A DNA stretch of 64,000 nucleotides from Pseudolactococcus reticulitermitis (GTDB taxonomy: Bacteria > Bacillota > Bacilli > Lactobacillales > Streptococcaceae). This document shows, piece by piece, positions 55,130 through 64,000 of the stretch. Positions within the stretch are counted from its first letter, which is position 1, and each line of letters begins with the position of its first letter. A program made the position numbers and the translations under genes. The notes under the pieces are model-generated. The model was not told where the DNA came from and ran no database searches. It saw only the letters and a list, made by a program, of their open reading frames with translations. Where the stretch lies: positions 558,001-622,000 of the forward strand of contig NZ_BEDT01000001.1 of assembly GCF_002260845.1 (NCBI RefSeq), given 5' to 3'.

Positions 55130-56067
55130 GGCTGAATCACTTCTTCATAGAAATCTTTGACAACATAACTATTCTCAAAAGTCTGTTTTGCCTCTTTAAC
55201 GAGCTGTGTCACTAAGGGACCAACATAGCGGGCTGAAATATGGGTCAGCAACAAGCGTTTCACGTGCGCTTGTTTGGCAACTTCTGCAGCCTGTTGTGTC
55301 GTTGAATGGCCATGATTTCTAGCGATTTTGGCTTCACTGGCTTCGTAAGTCGCCTCATGAACGAGTAGATCACTGCCAATTGCTAGGCGAATCGCTTGGT
55401 CTGTCTGGCGTGTATCCCCTAGAATCGTCACCACACGCCCTCTTTTATCTGGGCCTATAAAATCTGCGGCTTTAATCAAGTTGCCGTCGATTTCAATATC
55501 TTGACCATTTTTGACCTTGCCAAAAAGTGGTCCAAAGGGAACGCCAGCAGCTTTGAGTGCTTGCGCGTCCAGCTCGCCTTTTTTATCTTTTTCAACCACG
55601 CGATAGCCCATGCAATAAATCGTGTGGTCTAGTGGCGACATGTGGACTTCAAAGGTTTCATCTGAAAAGATTTGACCCGCATGACTGGCATCCAACTCAT
55701 GGAAATGAATCCGATAGCTGAGCTTACTGCCTGACAATCTAAGGGAGGTCATGACATAGTTTTTAATGCCAACTGGCCCATAAATGTCGAGATTTTGCGG
55801 TTGGTCGTCTGAGGAAGATGTCTGAAAGCTCCGACTAGACAAAAAACCAGGCAGACCAAAAATATGATCGCCGTGCAGATGCGTGATAAAAATTTTCGTA
55901 ATTTTTCGTGGGCGAATGTTCGTCTCTAAAATTTGATGTTGGGTCGCTTCACCACAATCAAATAGCCAGATTTCATGACGCTCTGCAAGCAATTTCAGCG
56001 CGATTGACGTCACATTTCGCTGCTTGGCTGGCTGCCCAGCACCAGTGCCCAAAAATTGTATTTCCAT
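55126..56067 (-). CDS. rnz: Ribonuclease Z
   Basis: tRNA 3' end maturation; metal-dependent. 313 aa. Beta-lactamase fold with [17 protein letters not shown] start, metal motif [15 protein letters not shown] (about 60-74), the flexible arm [22 protein letters not shown], and [11 protein letters not shown]...THISARY. First gene of rnz-SDR-recJ-apt, with overlapping starts. Adjacent to a tRNA gene. Confidence 0.95.
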   Translation of the reverse strand: MEIQFLGTGAGQPAKQRNVTSIALKLLAERHEIWLFDCGEATQHQILETNIRPRKITKIFITHLHGDHIFGLPGFLSSRSFQTSSSDDQPQNLDIYGPVGIKNYVMTSLRLSGSKLSYRIHFHELDASHAGQIFSDETFEVHMSPLDHTIYCMGYRVVEKDKKGELDAQALKAAGVPFGPLFGKVKNGQDIEIDGNLIKAADFIGPDKRGRVVTILGDTRQTDQAIRLAIGSDLLVHEATYEASEAKIARNHGHSTTQQAAEVAKQAHVKRLLLTHISARYVGPLVTQLVKEAKQTFENSYVVKDFYEEVIQP

Positions 56068-56149
56068 GGTTTCCTTTCGCTCATCAAGCTTATGAACACC
56101 TAAAAAATCAACTAAATATTTTTTGAGGTGGTCTTATAAAAGAAAAAAA

Positions 56150-56221
56150 TCCGTCCTGAGGGAATCGAACCCCCATCTCAAGAACCGGAATCTTACGTGA
56201 TATCCATTACACTAAGGACGG
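56150..56221 (-). tRNA. tRNA-Arg (anticodon CCG)
   Basis: Cloverleaf on the minus strand: acceptor CCGTCCT/AGGACGG, discriminator A, D arm GTGTAATGGATATCAC, anticodon loop TTCCGGT with CCG, T arm GGGGG-TTCGATT-CCCTC. CCA is not encoded. A T-run follows the 3' end as terminator. Reads the CGG codon, rare in this AT-rich organism. Confidence 0.93.
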
Positions 56222-56273
56222 AATTTTTGTTTGACAACTACTATAGTTTAACAAATTTTCTGCTAAAAGGCAA

Positions 56274-56312
56274 AAAAACTTCTCCTAAATGGAAAAGTTT
56301 TTTGATTTATTT
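56274..56312. terminator. Terminator of the DUF3788-VOC operon
   Basis: AAAAAACTTCTCC...GGAAAAGTTTTTT imperfect stem with T-runs on both strands, just past the VOC gene and before the tRNA. Confidence 0.75.
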
Positions 56313-56342
56313 TGAGATGACCAAACACCCTTGATGCTAAAA

Positions 56343-56795
56343 TCATTCAATAGATAATCCTATTTCCGGAATACCTGATTCATTTAAGTGTTTCGGTACG
56401 CGAAGGTGCCAAAAGACGCCGAATTGGTCAATAACTTCGCAAACCCAATCCTGTTCTTCAACTGATACTTCCTTGCAAAGACTGGCGTCTTTTTTTAGCA
56501 TTTCAAATGTGCGACGTAAATCAGCTTCATGCGAAAAGAAAACATAAAACAACATCGCAGGGCAAACATCAATCGTAAATTTATCGATAAAGCGACGATC
56601 CGGTAAATATTTTCGCTCAGAGATACTTAAATAAAGCTCACCATTTTGCAAAAGGTCTTGGTGGATAATTAATCCGGCATCATCCAACCAAGGTTCAGAT
56701 AACTCAAGATTAAAAGCCTCTTTGTAGAACTTGACCGCCTCCTGCCCATTTTCCACATAGACATGGTTCCTAATTTTACTGATGTAATGTGTCAT
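56343..56795 (-). CDS. VOC-superfamily (glyoxalase-like) protein
   Basis: 150 aa from ATG 56795 (SD AAGGAAG; frame continues upstream to 57011 but overlaps the preceding gene). PhnB/glyoxalase-like beta-alpha-beta modules: IRNHVYVENGQEAVKFYKEAFNLEL, DEFGVFWHLRV-like end (DQFGVFWHLR). No convincing metal triad. Function unknown. Second gene after DUF3788. Confidence 0.8.
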   Translation of the reverse strand: MTHYISKIRNHVYVENGQEAVKFYKEAFNLELSEPWLDDAGLIIHQDLLQNGELYLSISERKYLPDRRFIDKFTIDVCPAMLFYVFFSHEADLRRTFEMLKKDASLCKEVSVEEQDWVCEVIDQFGVFWHLRVPKHLNESGIPEIGLSIE

Positions 56796-56832
56796 AGCAA
56801 ACTTCCTTTCTTTCATTTTGAGAAACATATTT

Positions 56833-57246
56833 TTATTTTCTATTCGGTTTTCTTTTGATTGCCAATAATTTGATAAAATCAGCAAACATTGCTGTATCAG
56901 TCGGCTCAAACATGAGCCATTTGCCGTCATGATAGGTCTTGGTCTGATCGTAAATAGCTTGCACGACTTCCGAGTAACTCTCCCTATCTGCCTCAAATTT
57001 CTCCCGTTCATATTTTCCTAGAATCACCATAAAGCCAAAGTGATTTTCTCTTGCATACAAGGTACACAAGGTTTTTCCACCACGACGGTATTTATATTCG
57101 TATGTCCATGCTTTACCACCCTGATGCCAGATTTGCTCCATCTCATATCTGGCATCAATCATCTCGTTCAACTGCATCCAGATATCGTATAAAGGTTTTC
57201 CAAGTAAAGTGAGCATATCGTTCCGACTTGCTTTCTTTTCAAGCAT
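56833..57246 (-). CDS. DUF3788 family protein
   Basis: 137 aa from ATG 57246, which has AGGAGG about 8 nt upstream; the frame extends further but has no better start. Soluble; GKPLYDIWMQLNEMID, WTYEYKYRRGGKTLCTLYARENHFGFMVILGKYE and DGKWLMFEP match the DUF3788 family. Usually near VOC or regulator genes in Firmicutes; function unknown. 37 nt before the VOC gene. Confidence 0.75.
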   Translation of the reverse strand: MLEKKASRNDMLTLLGKPLYDIWMQLNEMIDARYEMEQIWHQGGKAWTYEYKYRRGGKTLCTLYARENHFGFMVILGKYEREKFEADRESYSEVVQAIYDQTKTYHDGKWLMFEPTDTAMFADFIKLLAIKRKPNRK

Positions 57247-57311
57247 CGCACTCTCCTCCTGATTATATTCTTCACATCTCTTCTTCATCATTTTACCATA
57301 TTTCAAATAAA

Positions 57312-57340
57312 AAAACAGCCTACTATTTTAGTAGGCTGTC
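57312..57340 (-). terminator. Terminator of the miaA-hflX operon
   Basis: ACAGCCTACTA-TTT-TAGTAGGCTGT, 11-bp arms, T7 on the minus strand, right after the SPFH gene. Confidence 0.9.
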
Positions 57341-57356
57341 GTCTAAGCTTTCAGGT

Positions 57357-58253
57357 TCAGCCCTTAGCTTTCAAGGCTGTCAAAATTTGTGTTCGAATAT
57401 CTTCGATTCCGTCTGGTTGGCTTGGCAAGAAAACTGACGAATTGCCATTATTGGCAAATTGGTTCAGCGTATCTAGATATTGGTTGGTCAATAGAATCGA
57501 CATGATTTGATCTTCAGAAATATCCACACCGGTATCTTTCATTTCCTTGATTGACAGGGCTAAGCCATCAACAATTGCTTTACGTTGCTCGGCAATCCCG
57601 ACCCCGTGCAGGCGATCTTTTTCAGCATCGGCCTCAGCTGCTGTGACGATTTTAATCTTGTCTGCATTGGCAAGCTCTTGCGCTGCAACACGTTTCCGCT
57701 GTGCCGCATTGATTTCATTCATGGATTGTTTGACTTCGGCGTCTGGCTCAACTTTTGTAATCAAGGTTTTCACAATGATATAACCGTAAGTTGACATTTC
57801 TTCAGCCACTTGGCGTTGGACTTCGAGGGCAATCTCATCTTTTTTCTCGAACAGTTCATCCAAGGTCAATTTGGGCACACTTGAGCGCAAAGCATCTTCA
57901 ATGTAAGACTTAATTTGCTCACCCGGATTCATCAGCTTGTAATAAGCGTCTGTCACGTTCTGCTCATTCACCCGATACTGCGTCGCCACCGTCATTTGAA
58001 CGAAAACGTTGTCTTGCGTTTTCGTTTCGACGTTCATGTCGTTTTGGAGCAAACGGAGTTGCACGCGCGCGGCAATCCGATCAATGCCGAAAGGTAATTT
58101 AAAGTGGAAACCAGAATTTGCAATCGTCGTAAACTTACCAAAACGCTCAATAATGACAACGCTTTGTTGTTTGACGACATAAAACAAACTCGAGAGACTC
58201 GCCAAAATCACAATGATAATGATGAGTAGAAAAATAAGAAATACTGCTGTCAT
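57357..58253 (-). CDS. SPFH/band-7 membrane protein (stomatin/HflK-like)
   Basis: 298 aa. One N-terminal TM (about 4-26), then the SPFH domain (about 28-190; SVVIIERFGKFTTIANSGFHFKLPFGIDRI) and a long charged coiled coil (about 190-250, AADAEKDRLHG region). Forms oligomeric membrane microdomains and affects FtsH or membrane-protein quality. Last gene of the miaA operon; starts 4 nt inside the preceding gene. Confidence 0.88.
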   Translation of the reverse strand: MTAVFLIFLLIIIIVILASLSSLFYVVKQQSVVIIERFGKFTTIANSGFHFKLPFGIDRIAARVQLRLLQNDMNVETKTQDNVFVQMTVATQYRVNEQNVTDAYYKLMNPGEQIKSYIEDALRSSVPKLTLDELFEKKDEIALEVQRQVAEEMSTYGYIIVKTLITKVEPDAEVKQSMNEINAAQRKRVAAQELANADKIKIVTAAEADAEKDRLHGVGIAEQRKAIVDGLALSIKEMKDTGVDISEDQIMSILLTNQYLDTLNQFANNGNSSVFLPSQPDGIEDIRTQILTALKAKG

Positions 58254-58924
58254 TTTACGCCTACTTTCTGGATATACAGTGAAAATGTTCTATGACTGAA
58301 TTGTACCATTTTTTTATTACAAATGCTATGATTTACCAGTTTATCGTACTGCGCCAAGCCGTCTGTGATATTTAGGGCAGTTATTTTAAGATATTCGGCA
58401 TTTTCAGACTTGGTCGTGAGCGCATCTAAGGCAACGGATTCGCCAAAGTCACCGAAGTCATGGACAGCCATGGTGATGCGACCATTATCCAACGTCACGA
58501 CATACTGCGGAAAGAGTTGCGCGATTTCAAACAAGAGGTCATCTGTGATGGGGGTATCAGCAAATTCAGGAAAAACAATCGCTTGCCCAGCAGTATTTTC
58601 ATAGGCGAAACCAAAAGATTGCCCCGATAAATTTAAGCGAATAAAGCGAAAAGTCGGGGCATGGCTCGCGCCCTCTAAGTCAAAGGTCGGCTGAGCTGAA
58701 AAACTCTTAAAGGTCGTTGACAGTTCTAAAAAATAGTCTGTCGCCACTTCTGGTCCTTGTTTTTGGTACAACTCAGCAAAATAAGCATTGACCACACTTG
58801 GCGGCGGACAGATATAAGCTAATTTTTCCGCCGCCGTTTCTAAAGTTGCCAAACGATTGGTCAATAAAATGCGATCCATAGCCATAAAACCGCCAGCTTG
58901 AATGGCTAACTCAATATAATCCAT
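58250..58924 (-). CDS. Conserved hypothetical protein between hflX and SPFH gene
   Basis: 224 aa, soluble. Starts MDYIELAIQAGGFMAMDRIL; notable PPPSVVNAYFAELYQKQGPEVATDYFLELS. Position between hflX and a downstream gene is conserved in streptococci, where it is sometimes misnamed a cystathionine beta-lyase; no PLP or catalytic motif is visible here. Overlaps hflX by 14 nt and the SPFH gene by 4. Function unknown. Confidence 0.75.
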   Translation of the reverse strand: MDYIELAIQAGGFMAMDRILLTNRLATLETAAEKLAYICPPPSVVNAYFAELYQKQGPEVATDYFLELSTTFKSFSAQPTFDLEGASHAPTFRFIRLNLSGQSFGFAYENTAGQAIVFPEFADTPITDDLLFEIAQLFPQYVVTLDNGRITMAVHDFGDFGESVALDALTTKSENAEYLKITALNITDGLAQYDKLVNHSICNKKMVQFSHRTFSLYIQKVGVK

Positions 58925-60164
58925 CTTCTTCTAACCTCCATTTCTCCCGCTCAGAAATAGTTCCTGACACGTGATAAGTTTCCGTCTCATCTTCCGCGAC
59001 CACGGTCTCAATCAACGCCATTTTTCTAAGCATGGGCAGGCGATAAGCTGCTGCATAGGGCAAATCTAGCCCAAAAGGCACAAACAATTCCCTAACCTTA
59101 GCAATCATCGCTTGCCGCAATTGCTGAACGCCCGCCTCAGATTTAATCGAAATCTGCACACTTGGCAAAATAGTGGGGGCAAAATTGTCAGCCAAATCCA
59201 GTTTATTATAAACTGTCAAAATCGGAAGCTCCGACATGCCCAAATCTTTCATGATACTTGCCACAACATCTTCATGAATTTTATGATTGGGATCCGACGC
59301 ATCAATCACGTGTAGCAGTAAATCAACATTTTTCGACTCCTCAAGCGTCGACTTAAAAGCCTGCACCAGCTCCGTCGGTAAATCCTGAATAAACCCGACC
59401 GTATCGGTCAATGTGACTGTGAATTCATCTTGTAGTGAAAAATCTTTAGTCGTTGCATCCAAAGTCGCAAATAATTCATCTTGTTCATACTGGATTTTTT
59501 GCGTCAAGGCATTAAAGACTGAGGACTTTCCTGCATTGGTATAGCCGATTAAGCCCAGCTTAAAGACGCTTGACTGATTGCGTTTTTGGCGACTGTTTTC
59601 CTGAACCTTCTCAGCCTTTTTCAGCTGTGCTTCGATGATTTCAAGCCGATGGCGAATATGCCTGCGGTCAGTTTCCAATCGACTTTCACCTGCACCACGC
59701 GAGCCAATCCCACCCGCTTGACGACTGAGTGCAAGTCCCTTACTCCCCGACAAACGTGGCAGTAAATATTTCAACTGCGCCAATTCGACCTGCAACATGC
59801 CGACATGGCTTCTCGCTCGCAGCGCAAAAATATCTAAAATCAATTGCATCCGGTCGATGACTTTCACACCTAGAAAGCCTTCCAGATTGATATTTTGTCG
59901 CGGTGTCAATTTTTCGTTAAAAATGACCGTATCCGCTTCGTCAGCCTCTAGATTGTCTTTGATTTCTTGGAGTTTCCCAATCCCGACCAAGTATTTGCCG
60001 TCCAGTCGCTCTTTCTTTTGCGTGAAAACGGTCGTCACAAGCGCACCAGCTGTCTCAGCGAGACTGGCCAATTCCGTCATCGACGCCTCAAAAGTCTGGT
60101 TGTTGTCAAAGGTTTCAACACCGACTAACACCACTTTTTCCTGCATTTTTTCAGTTTTTATCAT
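58911..60164 (-). CDS. hflX: Ribosome-rescuing GTPase HflX
   Basis: 417 aa. N-terminal HflX subdomain (about 20-180; LVGIGKLQEIKDN, TVIFNEKLTPRQNINLE, GSRGAGESRLETDRR), G domain with P-loop GYTNAGKSSVFNAL (about 205-218), DTVGFIQDLP (G3) and YNKLD (G4). Splits stalled 70S ribosomes after heat or antibiotic stress. Overlaps miaA (14 nt) and the next gene. Confidence 0.95.
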   Translation of the reverse strand: MIKTEKMQEKVVLVGVETFDNNQTFEASMTELASLAETAGALVTTVFTQKKERLDGKYLVGIGKLQEIKDNLEADEADTVIFNEKLTPRQNINLEGFLGVKVIDRMQLILDIFALRARSHVGMLQVELAQLKYLLPRLSGSKGLALSRQAGGIGSRGAGESRLETDRRHIRHRLEIIEAQLKKAEKVQENSRQKRNQSSVFKLGLIGYTNAGKSSVFNALTQKIQYEQDELFATLDATTKDFSLQDEFTVTLTDTVGFIQDLPTELVQAFKSTLEESKNVDLLLHVIDASDPNHKIHEDVVASIMKDLGMSELPILTVYNKLDLADNFAPTILPSVQISIKSEAGVQQLRQAMIAKVRELFVPFGLDLPYAAAYRLPMLRKMALIETVVAEDETETYHVSGTISEREKWRLEEDGLY

Positions 60165-61053
60165 CTAAAAACCCTTCTATTTTTTGGTCAACCTGTTCCT
60201 GAAAATCTGGCGCCAAAATATCTTGAAAGTCAACAGCCATCCGATTTTTAAACCAGGTGATTTGTCGCTTGCTGTAACGTCTCGAATTTTGCTTGACTGC
60301 TTCAACCGCTGCTTCTAAGGTCATCTGCCCATCAAAATAAGGGAAGAACTCCTTATAGCCAATGGCACGTGACACCTGTGCGGTGCTAAATTGGTCATAG
60401 AGCATCTTAGCCTCATCTAGCAAGCCTACTGCCATCATCAAATCAACCCGCTGGTTAATCCGCTCATATAAGACAGGACGCGCTGTATTCAAGCCAATAA
60501 TCAAAAACGCCTTATCTGACTTGTGATTTTCCAAATCTTCACCAAATTTTGCGATTTCCAAGGCTCTAATGGCACGACGGTGGTTGAGTTCTGGAATTTC
60601 AAGCTCAAGATCGGCAACCTTGTCAAATAATTGCGCATCACTTAGCGTCTCCAATTCCTGACGCAAGGCTCGCATCTCCTCATGATGACCAGCACCACCT
60701 AAATGATACCCCTCTATCAAACTTTGCAGATAAAGCCCTGTGCCGCCCACGATAATCGGTAATTTACCTCGCGATAAAATATCAGCGATAGCGGTATTAG
60801 CTTCGCTGACAAAATCATGCGCGCTGAATGTTTCCGTCAAATCACGTACATCAATCAAATGGTGGGGCACAGCAGCCTGTTCACTTTCTGTCGCCTTAGC
60901 TGTCCCGATATGAACGTCTCGATAGACTTGCTGACTATCGCCATTGATAATTTCACCGTCATATTTTCGGGCAATGTCGATTGACAAAGCCGTTTTACCG
61001 ACCGCTGTTGGCCCCGCAATCACAATAATTTTATTTTCTGTCAAATTTTTCAC
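60151..61053 (-). CDS. miaA: tRNA dimethylallyltransferase MiaA
   Basis: Adds dimethylallyl to A37 of tRNAs reading UNN codons. About 300 aa. P-loop IAGPTAVGKTALS near the N-terminus, NGDSQQVYRDVHIGTAKA, HHLIDVRDLTETFSAHDFV, GGTGLYLQSLIEG, and RRYSKRQITWFKN. The start is uncertain: the ORF is open to 61251, but family starts lie close to the P-loop; GTG at 61053 or 61062 and TTG at 61044 all fit, none with an SD. A TATAAT at 61081-61086 leaves a leader of only ~10-30 nt. Confidence 0.92.
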   Translation of the reverse strand: MKNLTENKIIVIAGPTAVGKTALSIDIARKYDGEIINGDSQQVYRDVHIGTAKATESEQAAVPHHLIDVRDLTETFSAHDFVSEANTAIADILSRGKLPIIVGGTGLYLQSLIEGYHLGGAGHHEEMRALRQELETLSDAQLFDKVADLELEIPELNHRRAIRALEIAKFGEDLENHKSDKAFLIIGLNTARPVLYERINQRVDLMMAVGLLDEAKMLYDQFSTAQVSRAIGYKEFFPYFDGQMTLEAAVEAVKQNSRRYSKRQITWFKNRMAVDFQDILAPDFQEQVDQKIEGFLDDKN

Positions 61054-61111
61054 TTTTTTCACTTTTTTTGTTATGATTAAATTATAGCATATTACCGAGG
61101 AGGATTTTAAT

Positions 61112-61279
61112 ATGAATAAATTTGGTAAAGGCATCATCACTGGGGTTATCGGCACAATTGCTGCAACTGCTGCTGGCATGTTTACAATCAAGAAAACAAT
61201 CATTGACCCTGAACTCAAAAAAGAAGCATTCATCAATGAAAACCGCCGCAAAGCTGCACGTAAACGCGTGTCACACTAA
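61112..61279 (+). CDS. 55-aa DUF3042 family protein
   Basis: MNKFGKGIITGVIGTIAATAA start (one TM or membrane-associated helix, about 5-24) then IKKTIIDPELKKEAFINENRRKAARKR, matching the DUF3042 family. Strong SD GAGGAGG. Divergent from miaA, as in other lactic acid bacteria. Function unknown. Too short for standard ORF tracks. Confidence 0.88.
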   Translation: MNKFGKGIITGVIGTIAATAAGMFTIKKTIIDPELKKEAFINENRRKAARKRVSH

Positions 61280-61295
61280 TCATATCAATCTATCA

Positions 61296-61329
61296 AAAAG
61301 AGCTATCAAAAATTTGACAGCTCTTTTTT
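61296..61329. terminator. Shared terminator of DUF3042 and the YtxH gene
   Basis: AAAAAGAGCTATCAAA...TTTGACAGCTCTTTTTT, about 11-bp arms with one mismatch; A/T-runs on both sides. Confidence 0.85.
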
Positions 61330-61338
61330 TGACTATTT

Positions 61339-61908
61339 TTATTCAGCAATCTCAGGTTCTTGCCTTGTGGCTTCTGAAACTAATTGATCTGCTTTGGCAG
61401 AGATTTCATCTGCCTTTTTAACCAAATCTTCTTGTTCTAGTTCCAGTTCAAAGTCATCTTCTGCTGCTTCGGCTTGTTCTGGCACTGTACTTTTAATATC
61501 GTTGACTTTATCAGCGATTTTTTCTTTTGTCAATGCCAAGAAATCTAGAACTTTTTCTTTTGACAATTCGCCTGAATCAATTTTAGCTTTGATATCCTCT
61601 TTTTTAGCAACTAGGAAATCTTTTGCTTTTTCAGCTGAGATGTCCCCATTGTCAAATTTTTCTCTGATATCATTGTATTTCTCAGTTGAAAACTCAACCA
61701 ATTGTCCAGATTTTTCATCATAAAAATTAACTGCTGTCTCTTTGAGGTCATCCAATTTGGCTTTAGGATCTTCTTTATAATCTTGGTAAAAATCTTTGAC
61801 GTCTTGACGTAATTTCTTACCTTCTTTTGGTGCTGCCGCCAAAGCCGCTGCAGCTCCTGCCAACGCTCCTAAAATTGCACCTACTAAAAAACCAGTTTTT
61901 TTAGCCAT
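61339..61908 (-). CDS. YtxH-domain (general stress-like) protein
   Basis: 189 aa. N-terminal glycine/alanine-rich hydrophobic helix (4-26, TGFLVGAILGALAGAAAALAAAPKEGKKLR) typical of YtxH, then a long highly charged helical tail with repeated KAKDFL/KVLDFL segments. Probably membrane-anchored. Lies 72 nt after the DUF948 gene, so may share its promoter. Linked to stress response in Bacillus; function unproven. Confidence 0.83.
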   Translation of the reverse strand: MAKKTGFLVGAILGALAGAAAALAAAPKEGKKLRQDVKDFYQDYKEDPKAKLDDLKETAVNFYDEKSGQLVEFSTEKYNDIREKFDNGDISAEKAKDFLVAKKEDIKAKIDSGELSKEKVLDFLALTKEKIADKVNDIKSTVPEQAEAAEDDFELELEQEDLVKKADEISAKADQLVSEATRQEPEIAE

Positions 61909-61980
61909 TATTTTTCTCCTTTAGATGATGATTTATTTAAACTCTAAACATATCCTATTAAACTTTGGGTTAGTCTAGTA

Positions 61981-62379
61981 TTAGGCCTTACTTTTTTTGC
62001 GACTAAAGAATTTACCAGCACCACGTCCTAAGGTAACGACAGCAGTCGCTTTCCCAGCATTTGACGCTTTACCTTTAAAGCGTTTCGCCAAAGCATTACC
62101 AGATTGATTGACCTTAGAAATACTTTCAGATAAGTCAGCAACAGCTGTGAAAAGCGGGTCAATCGTGACGATTTTACTGTTCACATCGTCAAGCAACGTA
62201 TTCGTCTTCGCCATCAAGGTGTCTGCTTGCTTGAGCAAAATATCCGTATCCTGTGTGACGATGGCGATTGTCCGGTTGACTTCATCAACTGTTTTCATAG
62301 TCTTGGTAATTAAAACAACCAAGAAGAGCACCAAGACTGCAACAGCAACTGCGATAATAATCAATGCCATATCTCCCAT
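61981..62379 (-). CDS. DUF948 family membrane protein
   Basis: 132 aa. N-terminal TM (about 4-24) followed by a coiled coil with heptads (VDEVNRTIAIVTQDTDILLKQADTLMAKTNTLL) and a basic C-terminus (GRGAGKFFSRKKSKA). Matches DUF948. Often precedes a YtxH protein in Firmicutes, as here. Function unknown. Confidence 0.83.
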   Translation of the reverse strand: MGDMALIIIAVAVAVLVLFLVVLITKTMKTVDEVNRTIAIVTQDTDILLKQADTLMAKTNTLLDDVNSKIVTIDPLFTAVADLSESISKVNQSGNALAKRFKGKASNAGKATAVVTLGRGAGKFFSRKKSKA

Positions 62380-62495
62380 ACCTACCTCTTTCTAAATGCG
62401 TTACTTTCTACTTTCCTTGACATAAGAGCAACTCTATCTCGCTCACCTGCTACCATTGCCAAGGCTTAAAATACCTATAGTTGCATTATAGCAAA

Positions 62496-63293
62496 TTACG
62501 GCTTATTAAGGAAATATTTGCTCACTTTGTGATGAATTAAAAAGAGGATAATGCCAAGGACGATGAGGACGAGCGATAATGCCTGCGAGACGCGGATGGG
62601 ACCTAGCATGAGGCTATCCGTCCGCATCCCTTCAATCACGAAGCGCCCTAAGCCGTACCAAACCAGATAGAAAGCAAGGACATCGCCCGATTTTAAAGCT
62701 TTGAGACGATGGCGGAGGGACATGACGAGGGCAAAGCCGACGAGATTCCAAGAGGATTCATAGAGAAATGTTGGCGTGCGGTAGCTATTGTCAATATACA
62801 TCTGATTTTTGATGACACTCGGCAGATAATCCAAAGATTTGACCGCCTTACCAAACGCTTCTTGGTTAAAGAAATTGCCCCAGCGCCCCATGGCTTGTGC
62901 CACTAGGACTCCCGGCACAGCAATATCTAGAAAATCAAGAGGCGCAATCAGCTTATAATAAGAAAAGATAAAGAGGGTCACTGCACCCGCAATCAGACCA
63001 CCATAAATGGCAAGACCGCCATGCCAAACGGCGAAAATTTCAGCTGGATTTTGACGATAAGCGCCAAAATCAAACAAGATATAATAGAGACGCGCCCCAA
63101 TAATCGCAATCGGAAAAGCAATCAAAATGAAATCTAACATATCATCTGGCTTGATTTTTTTGCGCGGCGCTTCTTTCATCGCCAGCCAAACAGCCAGCAC
63201 AACGCCCGCAACAATACATAAGGCATACCAACGAATTTCCAATGGTCCAAGTTTTAGTGCGATTGGATTAATCGCTAAAAATAATGCGCTCAT
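62496..63293 (-). CDS. lgt: Prolipoprotein diacylglyceryl transferase
   Basis: Transfers diacylglycerol to the lipobox cysteine of prolipoproteins, such as the binding protein at 1-632. 265 aa from ATG 63293, 1 nt after the hprK stop. Seven TM segments; signature [14 protein letters not shown] (about 132-145), [11 protein letters not shown] and [12 protein letters not shown]. Same operon as hprK, a standard order. Confidence 0.96.
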   Translation of the reverse strand: MSALFLAINPIALKLGPLEIRWYALCIVAGVVLAVWLAMKEAPRKKIKPDDMLDFILIAFPIAIIGARLYYILFDFGAYRQNPAEIFAVWHGGLAIYGGLIAGAVTLFIFSYYKLIAPLDFLDIAVPGVLVAQAMGRWGNFFNQEAFGKAVKSLDYLPSVIKNQMYIDNSYRTPTFLYESSWNLVGFALVMSLRHRLKALKSGDVLAFYLVWYGLGRFVIEGMRTDSLMLGPIRVSQALSLVLIVLGIILFLIHHKVSKYFLNKP

Positions 63294-63294
63294 C

Positions 63295-64000
63295 TTATGA
63301 ATTCTTCGCAATCAAATTAGAGAGACGTTCTTCGAACATCTTGGTGGCATCAAAGCCCATCTGTTTTGCTCGGAAATTCATCACCGCTGCTTCGATGATA
63401 ACTGACACATTTCGCCCAGTCGTCACTGGAATTTTGACCTGCGGTACAGAAACACCTGAAAACTCCGTCGTCGTTTCCCCATTGCCAAGCCGATCGTAGG
63501 TGTTGCCTTTTTCATATTTTTCCAAATAAACCGTCAAATCAATTTTCGAGCTGTCCATGACTGCACCAGCACCAAACAGGCTCATGACATCAATAATCCC
63601 AACGCCACGCAGTTCAATCAAATGACGGAGAATTTCAGCAGGTTCTCCCATAACCGTAAATTCATCTTTTTGGTAAACATCAACGCGGTCATCTGCCACT
63701 AAACGATGCCCCCGCTTAATCAATTCCAAACCTGTTTCAGATTTCCCGATACCAGATGACCCTTGAATGAGGACACCCACACCGAAAATATCCATGAGGA
63801 CGCCATGAACCGTTGTCCGTGTTGAGAGTTTTTCATCTAAAAAGGCTGTAATGGCACCATTAAGACGGCTAGTGGGTTCTGTTGATTGCAAGAGAACCGT
63901 GTCGCGTTTTTTAGCGACACTCACCATTTCATCTGGAATAGGTAATCCCCTTGCTACAATAATCGCAGGCGTTGCATCTGTGACGATATTTTTAAGTAAA
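63295..64000 (-). CDS. hprK: HPr kinase/phosphorylase (5' part cut by the window)
   Basis: Phosphorylates Ser46 of HPr, the co-regulator of CcpA, linking glycolytic flux to catabolite repression. About 235 C-terminal residues visible; frame continues beyond 64000. P-loop [19 protein letters not shown] and the signature of the C-terminal domain [46 protein letters not shown]. An ATG at 63927 is internal. First visible gene of hprK-lgt. Its CcpA target sites are at 9825 and 40775. Confidence 0.95.
   Translation of the reverse strand, partial: LLKNIVTDATPAIIVARGLPIPDEMVSVAKKRDTVLLQSTEPTSRLNGAITAFLDEKLSTRTTVHGVLMDIFGVGVLIQGSSGIGKSETGLELIKRGHRLVADDRVDVYQKDEFTVMGEPAEILRHLIELRGVGIIDVMSLFGAGAVMDSSKIDLTVYLEKYEKGNTYDRLGNGETTTEFSGVSVPQVKIPVTTGRNVSVIIEAAVMNFRAKQMGFDATKMFEERLSNLIAKNS

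Overview
The window looks like chromosome from a low-GC Gram-positive of the Streptococcaceae, most likely Lactococcus in the broad sense (including the raffinolactis/piscium-type lineages). The evidence is gene order and family content: coaE-pmrA-rpmG, miaA-hflX-orf-orf(SPFH), rnz-SDR-recJ-apt, tmk-holB-ricT-yabA-rsmI, yjbK/relQ-nadK-rluD, walR-walK-walJ without yycH/yycI, plus the small DUF1827, DUF4044 and DUF3042 families. Genus and species are inferred, not proven.

Region by region. 1-1.95 kb is a polar amino-acid ABC transporter (the binding protein runs off the left edge), followed by a membrane-anchored FKBP prolyl isomerase (2.1-2.6 kb). 2.6-5.4 kb is an AT-rich accessory island. On the minus strand it carries a promoter with an abutting palindrome, a Sec-exported pediocin-like (class IIa-type) bacteriocin precursor with an acidic pro-region, a translationally coupled six-cysteine two-TM peptide, a second two-TM reading frame separated from it only by an in-frame stop, and a 37-residue peptide with a strong SD, closed by a terminator. 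Beside it lie a decayed IS110-family transposon with its non-coding left end and an Rgg/MutR regulator. I consider this the most novel part of the window. 5.5-7.3 kb is mgtE under an M-box Mg2+ riboswitch. 7.4-9.9 kb is an MFS transporter plus a type-2 orotidine-5'-phosphate decarboxylase, driven by a promoter with a CcpA cre overlapping its -35.

10-25.7 kb is core genome: (p)ppGpp synthetase/NAD kinase/pseudouridine synthase, ylbG-ylbF, clpP (CtsR operator), ispH, cysK, sodA, the tmk cluster and the WalRK essential two-component system. 25.7-36.8 kb holds a Fe-S/acetyltransferase fusion, an MFS transporter with an attenuator-like leader, fba, pyc, ftsW, rpmG, pmrA, coaE and DUF1827. 36.9-44.4 kb is energy and acid metabolism: gadB without gadC, pflB (promoter with a cre site), corA, a VanZ-RDD protein and eno. 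44.5-51.6 kb is stress and envelope: hpf, ctsR-clpC behind three tandem 94-bp repeats, greA, mltG, rpoE. 51.6-61 kb is apt-recJ-SDR-rnz, tRNA-Arg(CCG), a VOC/DUF3788 pair, SPFH protein, orf, hflX and miaA. 61.1-64 kb is DUF3042, YtxH, DUF948, lgt and hprK (cut by the right edge).

Regulatory logic that can be read directly: two CtsR operators (clpP and ctsR-clpC) form a heat-shock loop; HPr kinase at the right edge, with cre sites at the pfl and MFS-pyrF promoters, points to carbon catabolite control; the M-box controls Mg2+ import; RicF-like and RicT proteins, YabA, RelQ, Hpf and RNA polymerase delta provide growth-rate and RNA-turnover control. Several starts deserve care: possible leaderless genes (FKBP, ylbF) and non-ATG starts (rpmG TTG, ftsW TTG, ctsR GTG, walJ probably TTG, pmrA GTG or AUU). 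RNA and repeat features were identified by eye, without covariance models or database searches.
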